38,549 bases of DNA from JAUVUV01 sp964548275 (GTDB lineage Bacteria; Gemmatimonadota; Glassbacteria; GWA2-58-10). The notes under the pieces are model-generated. The model did not search any database. It was not told where the DNA came from and saw only the letters and a list, made by a program, of their open reading frames with translations. Where the stretch lies: assembly GCA_964548275.1 (NCBI GenBank), contig CAZJQI010000042.1, forward strand, positions 1-38,549, written 5' to 3'. A program made the translations under genes and the position numbers. How positions within the stretch are numbered: the first letter of the stretch is position 1; every line of letters starts with the position of its first letter. Below are positions 8,650 through 17,172 of the stretch, piece after piece.

Positions 8650-8665
8650 GTTATACTTATATAAC
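8650..8665. promoter_or_regulatory. Inverted repeat in the divergent intergenic region
   Basis: GTTATA, CTTA, TATAAC forms a perfect 6-bp-arm inverted repeat midway between the divergent protease and DUF5916 genes, immediately upstream of the protease promoter. It could be an operator, but AT-rich palindromes arise often by chance. Confidence 0.25.
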
Positions 8666-8821
8666 ATGGTGAAAGGTCTGTTTTTCTACCGGAAACCAGT
8701 AAAAATGGATACATTTAAAAACATAAGATAATCTTCCCTGATTTCCAAGTGTTAGCATACACCTCGAGTATATTCCCATCGATGAACCAATAAGTTTTAT
8801 GTACAGCTTTATGCGAGATCA

Positions 8822-11368
8822 ATGACCAAACAGAGTGAGGGCAATAATTTGAAAGATAGAATGTTAATATATAGAATAATCGCCGTGCTTGTTCTTGCTT
8901 TCCTATTATCGGGCAAATCCGCTTCAGCCCGGGATTTCCGAGCGGACACGCCGAGGCATCGTGATAAGAAAATTGCCTGGGCCGCCAGGGCAAACCAGCC
9001 TCCGCGCATTGACGGTAACCCCAATGATCCATGCTGGAGTTTTGCAACACCGGTCAGGGATTTTGTGCAGAAATGGCCGGTTGAGGGAGCCAAGCCCACT
9101 GAGGAGACCGAAGTCCGGATCGTTTACGATGACCGGTCGATCTATTTCTGCTTTATCTGTTACGAAAGTGAACCGGAGAAGATAGAAGCGCTACTTTCTC
9201 CCAGGGACGGTCTGCACTCTTCAGACGAGGTGCAAATCCTGATCGATTCCTATTTCGACCGTCGCACTGCTTTCCGGTTCGGGGTCAATGCATTGAATGT
9301 CAAGGAAGACCTCCTTTACACTGACGACACCCGGAAAGACAGGAACTGGAACAGTGTCTGGTACTCCAGAGTGAAAATTCTGGATTACGGCTGGGTAGCG
9401 GAGATAGAAATACCTTATAACTGTTTGAGGTTTGACTATAAGTCCTCCCACATCTGGGGACTTAACCTTTCCCGCAAAATTCAGAGAAAGAAGGAAACCG
9501 TTCAATGGCGCATGATCCCCGAAAGCGAGCACGGATTTTTTGTCTCTCGGTTCGGCACACTTAAGGGACTTGAAAGGATTAGAACTCCCCGGAGAATCGA
9601 ATTATTGCCCTATACAATCTCCCAGTTACAGGACAACGAGGTGATGCAAAACGATTTTACCGGTAACCTGGGCCTCGATGTAAAATACGGCCTGGGATCA
9701 AATGTTACCCTGGACCTTACCCTCAATCCAGAATTCGGTACAGTGGAAACGGATGAAGAAAAGCTCAATCTTTCACCTTTTCCCACATATTATAACGAGA
9801 AAAGGCCCTTCTTCCTGGAGTTCCAGGATATTTTCAAAACAGACATCCCGCTTGTCCATACCCGTCGAATAGGTAAACCTCTGCACAACGTGATAAATCC
9901 CACCACGACTATTATAAGCGGGGCGAGGCTGGCAGGCAAAACTCCCGGCGGCTTGCGTTACGCTTTCCTGGATGCCCTTACAGATGAAGAAAGTTATTTC
10001 TATGTTGATGAAAACGAGGATCAAACCTTCGATTTGCAAGCAGAAAGAGCTTACCGACACCGGAAAGACGCCCCTCCCGGCGAAAGAGCCGGTCTTGCGG
10101 AAAATTTCCTGGAACCGTTGTCAAACTATTTTCTTGGACGTCTTCTTAAAGGATTCGAAAACCAGTCCAGTATAGGGATACTTGCTACGGCGGCAAACAG
10201 AAGGGTGGGCGGCAACAGCTACAACGGCTCGTTCAGTTCTTATACCGGTGGATTTGACTGGGACTATCGGATCAACCGTGACTGGAAATTCTCCGGTCAG
10301 CTTGCGGGCTCAGCCACGGAAAGGACAAACCAAAAAAAGGAGGGCTATGGCCTTAATTTGAATTTCGGCAAGTTCAGTGGGGAGCACCTCATTTATAATT
10401 TTGGATATCACAGTTTTTCAAGGGATTTCGATGTTAACGACCTGGGCTGGCTCTACGGCACTGATTACGGCAGTCACAGTCTGCAGGCCCAACTCGAGAT
10501 AAGAGGACAGCCATTAATAAGGGGAATCCGCTCATATTCTATCAACTGGAAGGTTAGCCGCGGCTGGACGGCTAGTGAACTTGAATCTCTGTACGGGAAA
10601 ACCCTGGGTAACCGTTTCAATATAGCCAGCGGGAAATATATCGAGGGTGCATTATCTTCCGGAGATGTATCTATTGGCGGCAATCTGCAATTCATGAACT
10701 ACTGGAGCGTCTGGGGCGGCGTAAGAGGAGGCTTCGACAACGAGGAAGACCCCTACCGCGCTTCGAGAGAGCGGGATTTTATCTTCGTGTATCCAAAAAC
10801 TCTTGTCTGCTATGGCGGAGTTTCGAACCATTATAGTTCGCCATTCAATGTATCTATTATTCAGAACTATGGAAGCTATTGGGATGGAACCCGGTGGAAG
10901 GGTGGGATTACATTTCGCATACGTCCGAATCCGAAGCTCGAATTGTTTTTCGATACCCTTATCGACAAAAGGTGGAATTTTTCTACTTTCAGCACGCCGG
11001 TTGAGATAGCCGGCCTTCAGATCCCGGCCAAAATCCTCACCTTGCGCAAAACTAGGTTCGAAAGCCTGATTTTACGCACCAGCTATACGATGACCAACAA
11101 GCTCGATTTCCGCCTCTTTACCCAGTACACTTACTTTCATTCCAACCGCTACAATCCTCTGAAGGGCAACAGGTTTGCGATAGAATCACCAATTGAGACA
11201 GGTTCCACGCTGGGTTTTCATTTTGTCACTCGCTTTGAGTACCGGCCTGGAAGTTATTTTTACCTGGTCTATCGCGAAAATCGTTTCGGCGAAGAAAAGG
11301 GCGCTGGTTTCGGTAGACCTGCCCGCCAGCTTATCTGCAAGCTCACCTTCTGGCTTAACAAGAGCTGA
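8822..11368 (+). CDS. DUF5916-type outer-membrane protein with CBM9-like domain
   Basis: An 848-aa exported protein. A signal sequence covers about residues 14-37 (LIYRIIAVLVLAFLLSG). A carbohydrate-binding family 9-like beta-sandwich follows at about 48-240, with PRIDGNPNDPCW and VRIVYDDRSIYFCF. The remainder is a long series of alternating aromatic strands typical of an outer-membrane barrel. The stretch LSPFPTYYNEKRPFFLE is the hallmark of DUF5916. The C-terminus LTFWLNKS resembles a last barrel strand. Either ATG 8822 or ATG 8861 (MLIYRII) could be the start; neither has a strong ribosome site. It is alone on the plus strand, divergent from the S41 protease. Family members are common in FCB bacteria and often lie near exported proteases, but their substrate is unknown. 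A role in sugar or peptide uptake is inference. Confidence 0.85.
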   Translation: MTKQSEGNNLKDRMLIYRIIAVLVLAFLLSGKSASARDFRADTPRHRDKKIAWAARANQPPRIDGNPNDPCWSFATPVRDFVQKWPVEGAKPTEETEVRIVYDDRSIYFCFICYESEPEKIEALLSPRDGLHSSDEVQILIDSYFDRRTAFRFGVNALNVKEDLLYTDDTRKDRNWNSVWYSRVKILDYGWVAEIEIPYNCLRFDYKSSHIWGLNLSRKIQRKKETVQWRMIPESEHGFFVSRFGTLKGLERIRTPRRIELLPYTISQLQDNEVMQNDFTGNLGLDVKYGLGSNVTLDLTLNPEFGTVETDEEKLNLSPFPTYYNEKRPFFLEFQDIFKTDIPLVHTRRIGKPLHNVINPTTTIISGARLAGKTPGGLRYAFLDALTDEESYFYVDENEDQTFDLQAERAYRHRKDAPPGERAGLAENFLEPLSNYFLGRLLKGFENQSSIGILATAANRRVGGNSYNGSFSSYTGGFDWDYRINRDWKFSGQLAGSATERTNQKKEGYGLNLNFGKFSGEHLIYNFGYHSFSRDFDVNDLGWLYGTDYGSHSLQAQLEIRGQPLIRGIRSYSINWKVSRGWTASELESLYGKTLGNRFNIASGKYIEGALSSGDVSIGGNLQFMNYWSVWGGVRGGFDNEEDPYRASRERDFIFVYPKTLVCYGGVSNHYSSPFNVSIIQNYGSYWDGTRWKGGITFRIRPNPKLELFFDTLIDKRWNFSTFSTPVEIAGLQIPAKILTLRKTRFESLILRTSYTMTNKLDFRLFTQYTYFHSNRYNPLKGNRFAIESPIETGSTLGFHFVTRFEYRPGSYFYLVYRENRFGEEKGAGFGRPARQLICKLTFWLNKS

Positions 11369-11504
11369 CAGGGTTACAATTTCCAACTCCAAAACGACAG
11401 AAGCATCTTACACGCAAGATCAAACTGCTTATTTAAAACGAAAATAATGCTGAAAAAAGCTTTGACTGGGCTCCGTGTGGTCATCGGTAGTAGAGATATT
11501 GCTG

Positions 11505-12398
11505 TTATTTCGAACCTGCGACCGTCACCTTACTCTTTTCTGGGTTCTTTTCCCGTTTCAGACGGAGCATTTTAGCCCCGCCGGGGAGGTAGTCCTCGGA
11601 AACCGGCTTGTCTATTTTGCGCAGGGACCGGGTGATCTGTGCAATCCGCTTCGATTCGGCCACAATATGCTCCACCTTTTTCCTCACTTTTTTGTCCGAA
11701 TCAGCCAGGTCTTTGAGCAAAAGTTCCGCGTTGCCGATGATTACCGTAAGAGGATTGTTGATTTCGTGGTTAACCGTGACTGCCACCTCACCCACGGCTG
11801 CCAGGCGTTCACGCTCGACCAGGGCGCCCTGGGCGATCTGCAACTGACTGTTGGTTTGCTCTAACTGCCTGTTTTTTTCCGCCAGACGGGTGAAATAGAG
11901 GCTGCGCTCGATAATAACACTCAACTGGCCTGCGGCAATGGTGAGCACCTGAAGGTTGTGTTTGGTAAAAGAGCCAGCCCGGGTATGCCCGAAATTCATC
12001 ACCCCGATTATCTTGTCACCCAGAAGAAGGGGTATGGATAGAAACGAGCGCACGGCGGTTTTAACCGAGGTTTTGCCCCGGTGAAATTCACTGAGCAGTA
12101 TTGGCCTTTTCTGCTTGGCAACCCAGGCGCTCAGGCCGTTTCCCATATCGAAACTGACCGGCTGGATCAGGTCAACGGCATGGCCCTTGCTAGCCACCAG
12201 GTTCAGTTTCTTTAGCTCATCACTGTAAATAAAAAGTGCGGCGAATTCAAAATCCACCAGTTCCTCCAGCAACTCCAGCACTGAATTGTAAGTATTTTCC
12301 GGTTTGGTGCAGGACTGGATTGCCTGGCTGAGCTTGAAAAGAACCTCAAGCTCCTTGCTGGTCGCCTTTTTACCTGTTGTGTTTTTATTTGTTTTCAT
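11505..12398 (-). CDS. GAF-HisKA protein lacking an HATPase domain
   Basis: A soluble 297-aa signalling protein. A GAF domain spans about residues 20-165 (FEFAALFIYSDELKKLNLVASKG and SFLSIPLLLGDKIIGVMNF). A coiled linker follows (LAEKNRQLEQTNSQLQ), then a HisKA dimerisation and phosphoacceptor helix, LAAVGEVAVTVNHEINNPL, with the putative phospho-accepting H211. After the second helix the protein ends in a basic tail (KREKNPEKSKVTV). No N, G1, F or G2 box of a kinase ATPase domain is present, and only 136 bp separate the stop from the next gene. It cannot autophosphorylate by itself. It could be a phosphotransfer or dominant-negative partner, or a truncated kinase. It lies downstream of the flagellar locus on the same strand, 200 bp from its neighbour. 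Confidence 0.8.
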   Translation of the reverse strand: MKTNKNTTGKKATSKELEVLFKLSQAIQSCTKPENTYNSVLELLEELVDFEFAALFIYSDELKKLNLVASKGHAVDLIQPVSFDMGNGLSAWVAKQKRPILLSEFHRGKTSVKTAVRSFLSIPLLLGDKIIGVMNFGHTRAGSFTKHNLQVLTIAAGQLSVIIERSLYFTRLAEKNRQLEQTNSQLQIAQGALVERERLAAVGEVAVTVNHEINNPLTVIIGNAELLLKDLADSDKKVRKKVEHIVAESKRIAQITRSLRKIDKPVSEDYLPGGAKMLRLKREKNPEKSKVTVAGSK

Positions 12399-12478
12399 AC
12401 CTTAGATAATCGGTCTGAAAGCGCAAAAATTGAATTTTATATTCGGACAACTCCTACCCTTTCCAGATAGAACAGATA

Positions 12479-12499
12479 GGGGCGGACGGAGAACCGCCC
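12479..12499. repeat. Class B intergenic palindrome, copy 1 (degenerate)
   Basis: GGGGCGG and CCGCCC arms around an 8-nt loop. It resembles the GGGGCGG/CCGCCCC elements at 30566, 37587 and 38478. It lies in the 200-bp gap between the CsgG/FlgO-like gene and the GAF-HisKA gene. Confidence 0.5.
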
Positions 12500-12599
12500 A
12501 ACATGCTTTCACTTTTCTCTTGTGCCGAAAAGGCCATGAAGAATTAACATTTTTTTTAAGGGTGACTTTCAGGATACCACCATTTGATGCAGAGCTTGC

Positions 12600-13415
12600 C
12601 TAGCGTTTGATCTTGACCAGGCGGGAACCGCAGATCGGGCAGAGTCCGGGTTTTTCGGATATAATGTGTACCTCATCCCCCCAGTAGCAGATATATTTGT
12701 CCACCAGGGCTCTCTGCATTCCGGTCATCACGGCCTCGAAAGTCCGGCGCGCCAGGTTCTGCATAGTCATCCGGGCAAGAGTTTCTTTTTCGCGGAAATT
12801 CAGGTGCAACGCCGGGTCTTCAGTTATTGGATAGAACTGAAATCCCCGGCCCACGCTTTTTTTGCCAATAACCTTTTTGGAGTACTGAAGGCTACCGGTT
12901 TTGCAATCCAACACCGCCACATCCAGCTCGGCCCGGTAGGACACCTTGTTCTTGTGAAACAGTACCGGAATTGTGAATCCATCGTGGAGATCCATATCGA
13001 AGGCGATCATCCTCAAGTAGGCCAAATAATCGCAATCGGTAAGCTTGCAGATTCTGGTCAAGGAGCGCGGATCGTAGAACTCCGGCACGGAGACCCGATT
13101 GCGCTGGAGGATCTTCTCCACTTCCGTCTCTGTCTTGACAGTCAGGTAATCCGCAGAGCGGAGGTAGGCCTGGAGGTCTATGACAAAATGCTGGATATCG
13201 AACGGATAGGCAGCAGATTTGCCCCTTACGTCGAGAAGGCAGAGCTTGGTCGGCGGATAGACAAGTTTTTCCGGGGGCAAGGGCAATTCTGCAAAGCTAC
13301 GGTCATGGCTCTGAGCATCAAGAGCAGAAACGCAAATACCTGTCCAGGCACAGACCAGAAGGATTGTAAAAGTTAGTGCGGCGAAACTGTTTTTATACGT
13401 TGATTTCAAGTTCAA
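12600..13415 (-). CDS. Exported CsgG/FlgO-like protein with C-terminal metal-binding ribbon
   Basis: A 271-aa exported protein. Residues about 11-31 are a signal sequence (FAALTFTILLVCAW). The middle has the pattern of CsgG/FlgO/TolB-N-like domains: KLCLLDVRG at the first strand, DLQAYLRSADYLTV, a TETEVEKILQRN helix, then LTDCDYLAYLRM, where those families have a GADY.V..G segment. At the C-terminus YICYWGDEVH is followed by EKPGLCPICGSRLV, which matches the short heavy-metal-binding ribbon also found in metal pumps (C243, C259, C262). The gene overlaps the end of the upstream gene by 23 nt and starts at TTG 13415 or, better spaced from AGGTGG, TTG 13409. It probably works with the AMIN-TPR protein in the envelope part of the flagellum. 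The fold assignment is by pattern only. Confidence 0.7.
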   Translation of the reverse strand: MNLKSTYKNSFAALTFTILLVCAWTGICVSALDAQSHDRSFAELPLPPEKLVYPPTKLCLLDVRGKSAAYPFDIQHFVIDLQAYLRSADYLTVKTETEVEKILQRNRVSVPEFYDPRSLTRICKLTDCDYLAYLRMIAFDMDLHDGFTIPVLFHKNKVSYRAELDVAVLDCKTGSLQYSKKVIGKKSVGRGFQFYPITEDPALHLNFREKETLARMTMQNLARRTFEAVMTGMQRALVDKYICYWGDEVHIISEKPGLCPICGSRLVKIKR

Positions 13416-15483
13416 GATCCACCTCGCGATCTATGCTCTCTGGCTTTATCCCCTGATAATCTTCCTTCTTGCGGTCAAGCAGGCTGCGGGCCTGGCCATA
13501 GTGGCTGTCAAGGGTTTTCCCGGATGTTTTGCCAGCCTGCGTTTCTTTCGCCTCGGAGCTGCCTGCGAGCGCCCATTTGATTTCCTCGCGTGAGAGATTC
13601 ATCTCCTGTGCGATATCGCTGATCGTCCAGTTCTTACTTCTCAGTTGCCGGATCAGGCGGTTCTGGAGATTGTCCTGTTTGCGACCGAACGGGGTGGAAC
13701 CCGATTCAAGGCTCTCCGGCTGGTCTGCTCTGGAGAGTTCCTCTTTAATCCTCTTTGCGATATCAGCGCCGTACATTCCCCTCTCACCCACCGGCTGCAG
13801 GTGAAGCTCCAATCCATTTTCTGTAGCTCCTATTGCCGGCTGGGATGCTCTCCTTTTTGCCGCCAGCTCTTTGGCCAGCACAGTTCCCATCTGGCGCTTT
13901 TTCTCGACATTGGTGGCCAGCGGCCGTCCAGTACCTGTATCTTGAGATTCGGGATTCGAGTTAGCGCGGTCTTCCATGATGGAATTCGGAACCACAGCTT
14001 TACGCTTGCCGAACTTGCGCAGGGCCACTTTTTCACCGACAAGGGTGAGCAGGAATAGAACTCCGAGAATTACCGTGAGGATTTTTACCTGCCTGCGCAG
14101 AAGCCCCACGTTTGGCAGGGCGATCACATTCGCAACTGTTTGCCTTATAGAAGCCAGCATGGGGTTTTCATCCCGGGCCCGGCTGGGTTGGATTTTTCCC
14201 GGCCCTGCTTCACTCGCGCCTCCTGAGCCACCCTGTGAAATCAGACCGGCGGGCGCCGAGTCCTGCCTATCATCGCCAGGGTTATCCCGAGCGGCATCCT
14301 CTGTTACAGGCTCCAAATCCAGTACCTGCCGTTCATGTTCGCCAGGTAAGGATTCTTCCTCGCTTTTAACCGGCTCACCCGATTTTTTGCGCAGGCCCCC
14401 ACCGCTGCCGAGTGATTTCTCGAAATGTTGTACTGAAAGCTTATTTCTGCCCATGTCTTTGTAAACCACTCCTAACTGGAAATGGACCTCAGTATAGCTG
14501 CTGTCCAGAGAGATCGCCTTTTCCAGAAATTGTGCCGCCTCTTCCAGCCTGCCCTCTTCCTTGGCGACCAGCCCTTTTGCGAAATAAACGCTTGCAGTTT
14601 CCCTGATTTTACTGGCAACATTATTCTGAATTGCGGAGGGTGTCGAAACTTTCCTTGCAGGCCCGTTCAGCTCATTTTTAGCGGCTTCTTCCAGGGCACG
14701 GTAGTCGATTTCCGGATGGCCGGTGATAAGACTCATCTGCTCCTTTTCATCCGGCAGATTGGAGACAAAGTTTTTCCAGCTCCCATCAAGCGAGGTGTAA
14801 TCTTCGTTCTTGTAGTGAATCCAGCAGAGGTAGAGCCTGGCGTCGTCTCCGAAGCTGCTGCTTTTCTGTGCGCGATTAAAGTTAATCAGGGCTTTATCGT
14901 TCTGGCCGAGCTTGTATCGGATAAGGCCGGCCTGATAATAGCTGTCTGCCACCCGGTTTCCGGCCCGGATAGCGCTGCGAAACGCCATCAGTGCGGAGTT
15001 GTAATTACCTTTCTGCATCTGTCTCACGGCCTGTACATAATATCCATTCTCGGGCATCGAACCGCCAAGACGGCCGGTCTGCTGGGAGGGTGTCCGCTCC
15101 GAGAGCTCGAGGATAAAGCGGGAGGGGTTCTTTATTTCGTAGGTCTTCACCTTGAACGGGTGGCGGGCTTTCACCCTTACCACTGTGGTTTCCGTACCCA
15201 GCGGGAGGAAAGTCACTGACTCGAGGTGGGGGTTGTTTTCATAAAGGAGCGACTGCTTAGTCAAGTTTTCGATCCCAGCCTTGTCAAAACGCACGAATAC
15301 CAGTTTCTCTCCGGCATTTATCTCCACGCTGGCTTCCACCGGCTGGTCGAGAGTGATTGCTACCCTCGCGTAGTCGTCCTCGCTGAATACTTGAATATCG
15401 GTTATCTGGGCAGCCCTGCACATTCCGGCAGAGAGAAAGGTTGCGGCCAGGAAGACCGTGAGCAGACTGGTTATTTTACTCAT
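13393..15483 (-). CDS. AMIN-TPR membrane protein with cytoplasmic HTH tail (flagellar locus)
   Basis: A 696-aa protein with an unusual order of parts. Signal sequence 1-24. AMIN-type beta domain about 27-130 (ITDIQVFSEDDYARVAITL to NPSRFILEL), known from peptidoglycan- and pilus-associated proteins. TPR units about 148-220 and 298-360 (ALMAFRSAIRAGN; EEAAQFLEKAISLD). Low-complexity linker to 440. One membrane helix about 466-484 (VKILTVILGVLFLLTLVG), then a basic cytoplasmic part. Near 607-640, NRLIRQLRSKNWTISDIAQEM and NLSREEIKWAL form a helix-turn-helix of the kind that ends DUF2802/DUF6115 proteins of other flagellar loci. An AGGGT ribosome site precedes the ATG at 15483. A perfect sigma-54 element lies about 100 nt upstream. 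It may link the cell wall to a cytoplasmic partner. Confidence 0.8.
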   Translation of the reverse strand: MSKITSLLTVFLAATFLSAGMCRAAQITDIQVFSEDDYARVAITLDQPVEASVEINAGEKLVFVRFDKAGIENLTKQSLLYENNPHLESVTFLPLGTETTVVRVKARHPFKVKTYEIKNPSRFILELSERTPSQQTGRLGGSMPENGYYVQAVRQMQKGNYNSALMAFRSAIRAGNRVADSYYQAGLIRYKLGQNDKALINFNRAQKSSSFGDDARLYLCWIHYKNEDYTSLDGSWKNFVSNLPDEKEQMSLITGHPEIDYRALEEAAKNELNGPARKVSTPSAIQNNVASKIRETASVYFAKGLVAKEEGRLEEAAQFLEKAISLDSSYTEVHFQLGVVYKDMGRNKLSVQHFEKSLGSGGGLRKKSGEPVKSEEESLPGEHERQVLDLEPVTEDAARDNPGDDRQDSAPAGLISQGGSGGASEAGPGKIQPSRARDENPMLASIRQTVANVIALPNVGLLRRQVKILTVILGVLFLLTLVGEKVALRKFGKRKAVVPNSIMEDRANSNPESQDTGTGRPLATNVEKKRQMGTVLAKELAAKRRASQPAIGATENGLELHLQPVGERGMYGADIAKRIKEELSRADQPESLESGSTPFGRKQDNLQNRLIRQLRSKNWTISDIAQEMNLSREEIKWALAGSSEAKETQAGKTSGKTLDSHYGQARSLLDRKKEDYQGIKPESIDREVDLELEINV

Positions 15484-15582
15484 GGCAATTACCCTGAAAG
15501 GTTGAATATCTTGATAATGGCAAGCGGGGTGCGGAAAGGATTTTTCCTTTTACGCGTTCCGTTTCTTTCATAGCTGGGTTTG

Positions 15583-15598
15583 AGCAATAGTCGTGCCA
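15583..15598 (-). promoter_or_regulatory. Sigma-54 (-24/-12) promoter of the AMIN-TPR operon
   Basis: On the minus strand TGGCACG, ACTA, TTGCT matches the sigma-54 consensus at every conserved position. GG at 15597-15596 and GC at 15585-15584 are separated by the required 10 nt. Transcription should begin near 15572, about 90 nt before the ATG at 15483. Confidence 0.85.
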
Positions 15599-15695
15599 TA
15601 TACCCCAGGGGCTATTTTGGGGGCTTGGCGCTGGTCATACGAGGCTTTAAGCTGCGGCTGCGAAAGGAGTTCGAGGAAGGAATCGGTCTCAAAAC

Positions 15696-15708
15696 GGCAA
15701 ATTTTGCC
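15696..15708. promoter_or_regulatory. Short perfect inverted repeat upstream of the sigma-54 site
   Basis: GGCAAA, T, TTTGCC lies about 100 bp upstream of the sigma-54 element and just past the end of the HDOD gene. The distance suits an enhancer-type activator site; alternatively it is a short hairpin (followed by TTTTG on the minus strand) that weakly ends the upstream transcript. Confidence 0.25.
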
Positions 15709-15743
15709 CGGAGCGAAATTCAAGTTATTCCGATAACGAGAAA

Positions 15744-16706
15744 TCAGGCAGTCAGCGCGCTGCCCTGCGATCCGCTGATCTCCTCCTCGGTTTCAGGACT
15801 GGGTTGCTTGCCGAGAATGATACTGATAAAGGTATCCGCCACTTCCATTTCCGCCCGGATCGCAGCGAGATAGTATCCGAGGTCTACTTTATTGTTTTCG
15901 TCGAGTTTCAGCGGCAGGTTATGCAGAACTCCGCGGTAGAACTGAGGGACTAGGGGATCTCCACCGCTGCCGATACGGGCGGCGCGGGTCAGTATATTGG
16001 CGAAATGAACGATAGCGCACAGTTCAGGCCTGGTCTTAGCGGTCAGGGGGAGGTGGTGCCGCTTGATCGCCTCCACCAGAGACCCGGGCAGGTTCCAGCG
16101 TTCAGCAAGCCAGCCGCCGACCTCGGCGTGGGCCACCTCGAATACTTTTTCCTCGGCCTGTGCCAGGGAGATATTCTCCTGTATTACAAGGCGCATGGCT
16201 TGCGAGTATCTGGCTGTCTGGAACTGGCTGAGAATCACTTTGCCTATGTCGTGCACCAGGCCCGCAACAAAGGCTTCGCCCTCCATGGCACGGAACCCGT
16301 GCAAGCGAGCAAGCATCCGGCTTGCTACGGCCACTCCTACCGAGTGCTCCCAGAAACGGGTGTAATCCAGCAGTTCGTCTTCGCTTGAAGCCCTGGTAAA
16401 ACGGGAGATCACGGCAACCGAAAGCCCCAGGTTCTTGATCGTATCGAAACCGAGAACCACGATTGCGAGGTTGATCGAGCTGATTGGATTTGGAAAGCCG
16501 TAATAGGCGCTATTGGCAAGCCTGAGGATACGTGCCGTGAGTACCTGGTCGGTCCTGACCAACCGGCTTAGCGAGGGGGCCGAGCTTTTCGGGTCATCGA
16601 TCAGCTCGACCATCTTGGCTACAACAGTGGGCAGGGTCGGCAGGTTGATAATAGTCTGCGTGATTTTCTTCAGGTGAGTTTTGTCAATGCCGGGTGCTTT
16701 TTTCAT
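15744..16706 (-). CDS. HDOD domain signalling protein
   Basis: A cytoplasmic protein of about 320 aa built around an HDOD domain, a degenerate HD-hydrolase fold used in bacterial signalling and often found with chemotaxis or flagellar genes. Visible parts: LPTLPTVVAKMVELI; SLSRLVRTDQVLTARILRLAN; AYYGFPNPISSINLAIVVLG; FWEHSVGVAVASRMLA; and GEAFVAGLVHDIGKVIL, which keeps the HDIGK motif, followed by HAEVGGWLAERWNLP. Retention of H-D pairs leaves weak hydrolase activity possible. The frame is open to a TTG at 16757, but ATG 16706 has AGGA just upstream and starts MKKAPGIDKT. The gene follows the 98-aa gene closely and probably shares its transcript. Its ligand or partner is not evident. Confidence 0.88.
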   Translation of the reverse strand: MKKAPGIDKTHLKKITQTIINLPTLPTVVAKMVELIDDPKSSAPSLSRLVRTDQVLTARILRLANSAYYGFPNPISSINLAIVVLGFDTIKNLGLSVAVISRFTRASSEDELLDYTRFWEHSVGVAVASRMLARLHGFRAMEGEAFVAGLVHDIGKVILSQFQTARYSQAMRLVIQENISLAQAEEKVFEVAHAEVGGWLAERWNLPGSLVEAIKRHHLPLTAKTRPELCAIVHFANILTRAARIGSGGDPLVPQFYRGVLHNLPLKLDENNKVDLGYYLAAIRAEMEVADTFISIILGKQPSPETEEEISGSQGSALTA

Positions 16707-16760
16707 CTTATCCTGACGGGTCTGCAAGCCAGAAGCCGTACTCAAAAAACTGTTCAACTA

Positions 16761-17057
16761 TCATGCCCGCAGGTCGATCCTTCGTCCCGGGAACGGCGTT
16801 TCCTTATCGACATCGCCTCCCTGCGATTCGTTACTCGACATTTCTTCTGTTATTTCAGGAGTATCGGACTCGGTCTTTTTCTTCTTACCTTGTTCAAAGC
16901 CTTTATTTTCTTTACTCGAATGGGCGCTCTCTTCGAATGGTTCTATCTTTTCGAGCAAAAATTCCTCGAAACTGACTTTTTCACTTTCCCGGCCAGTGAT
17001 TCTTTTGCCCCGGTCAACCGGCAAATAATTCTGAGTGCCGGAAATAGGCACCACCAT
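16761..17057 (-). CDS. Small charged protein between fliA and the HDOD gene
   Basis: A 98-aa hydrophilic protein that I do not recognise. It starts MVVPISGTQNYLPVDRG, has a central KVSFEEFLLEKIEPFEES helix-like segment, then a Lys/Glu/Ser-rich disordered stretch, and ends PFPGRRIDLRA. There is no signal peptide or membrane segment. A GGGGGT ribosome site lies 6 nt before the ATG. A sigma-54-like element sits about 115 nt upstream of the start codon, and the leader between them is predicted to be structured. Position after fliA might suggest an anti-sigma factor such as FlgM, but no clear FlgM sigma-binding pattern is seen. The conserved-looking N- and C-terminal tips around a disordered middle suggest a small partner-binding protein. 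Confidence 0.65.
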   Translation of the reverse strand: MVVPISGTQNYLPVDRGKRITGRESEKVSFEEFLLEKIEPFEESAHSSKENKGFEQGKKKKTESDTPEITEEMSSNESQGGDVDKETPFPGRRIDLRA

Positions 17058-17160
17058 AGGGATACCCCCATTCGGTTGGGCGACAGTTAGCCACCCGGGC
17101 TAGAGAAGGGCTAATTCCCGCTATCAGCGGCTCTGATTATAGACTCCGGTGGTAATCCTA
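17058..17160 (-). promoter_or_regulatory. Possible structured 5' leader of the 98-aa gene
   Basis: Between the predicted sigma-54 start point and the ATG, the minus-strand RNA can form several pairings: CCGCT/AGCGG around GAT, TTAGCC with GGCTAA, and a long-range CCACCGG with CCGGGTGG. GGGG at the ribosome site faces CCC. I could not match it to a known riboswitch: the conserved GACGCAAAGCC of c-di-GMP-I aptamers is absent. Confidence 0.25.
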
Positions 17161-17172
17161 ATGTATTAATAT

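Noticed and set aside
17058..17160. A c-di-GMP riboswitch before the 98-aa gene
   Set aside because: The conserved GACGCAAAGCC and GGGCAAACC segments are absent, so only an unclassified structured leader is claimed.
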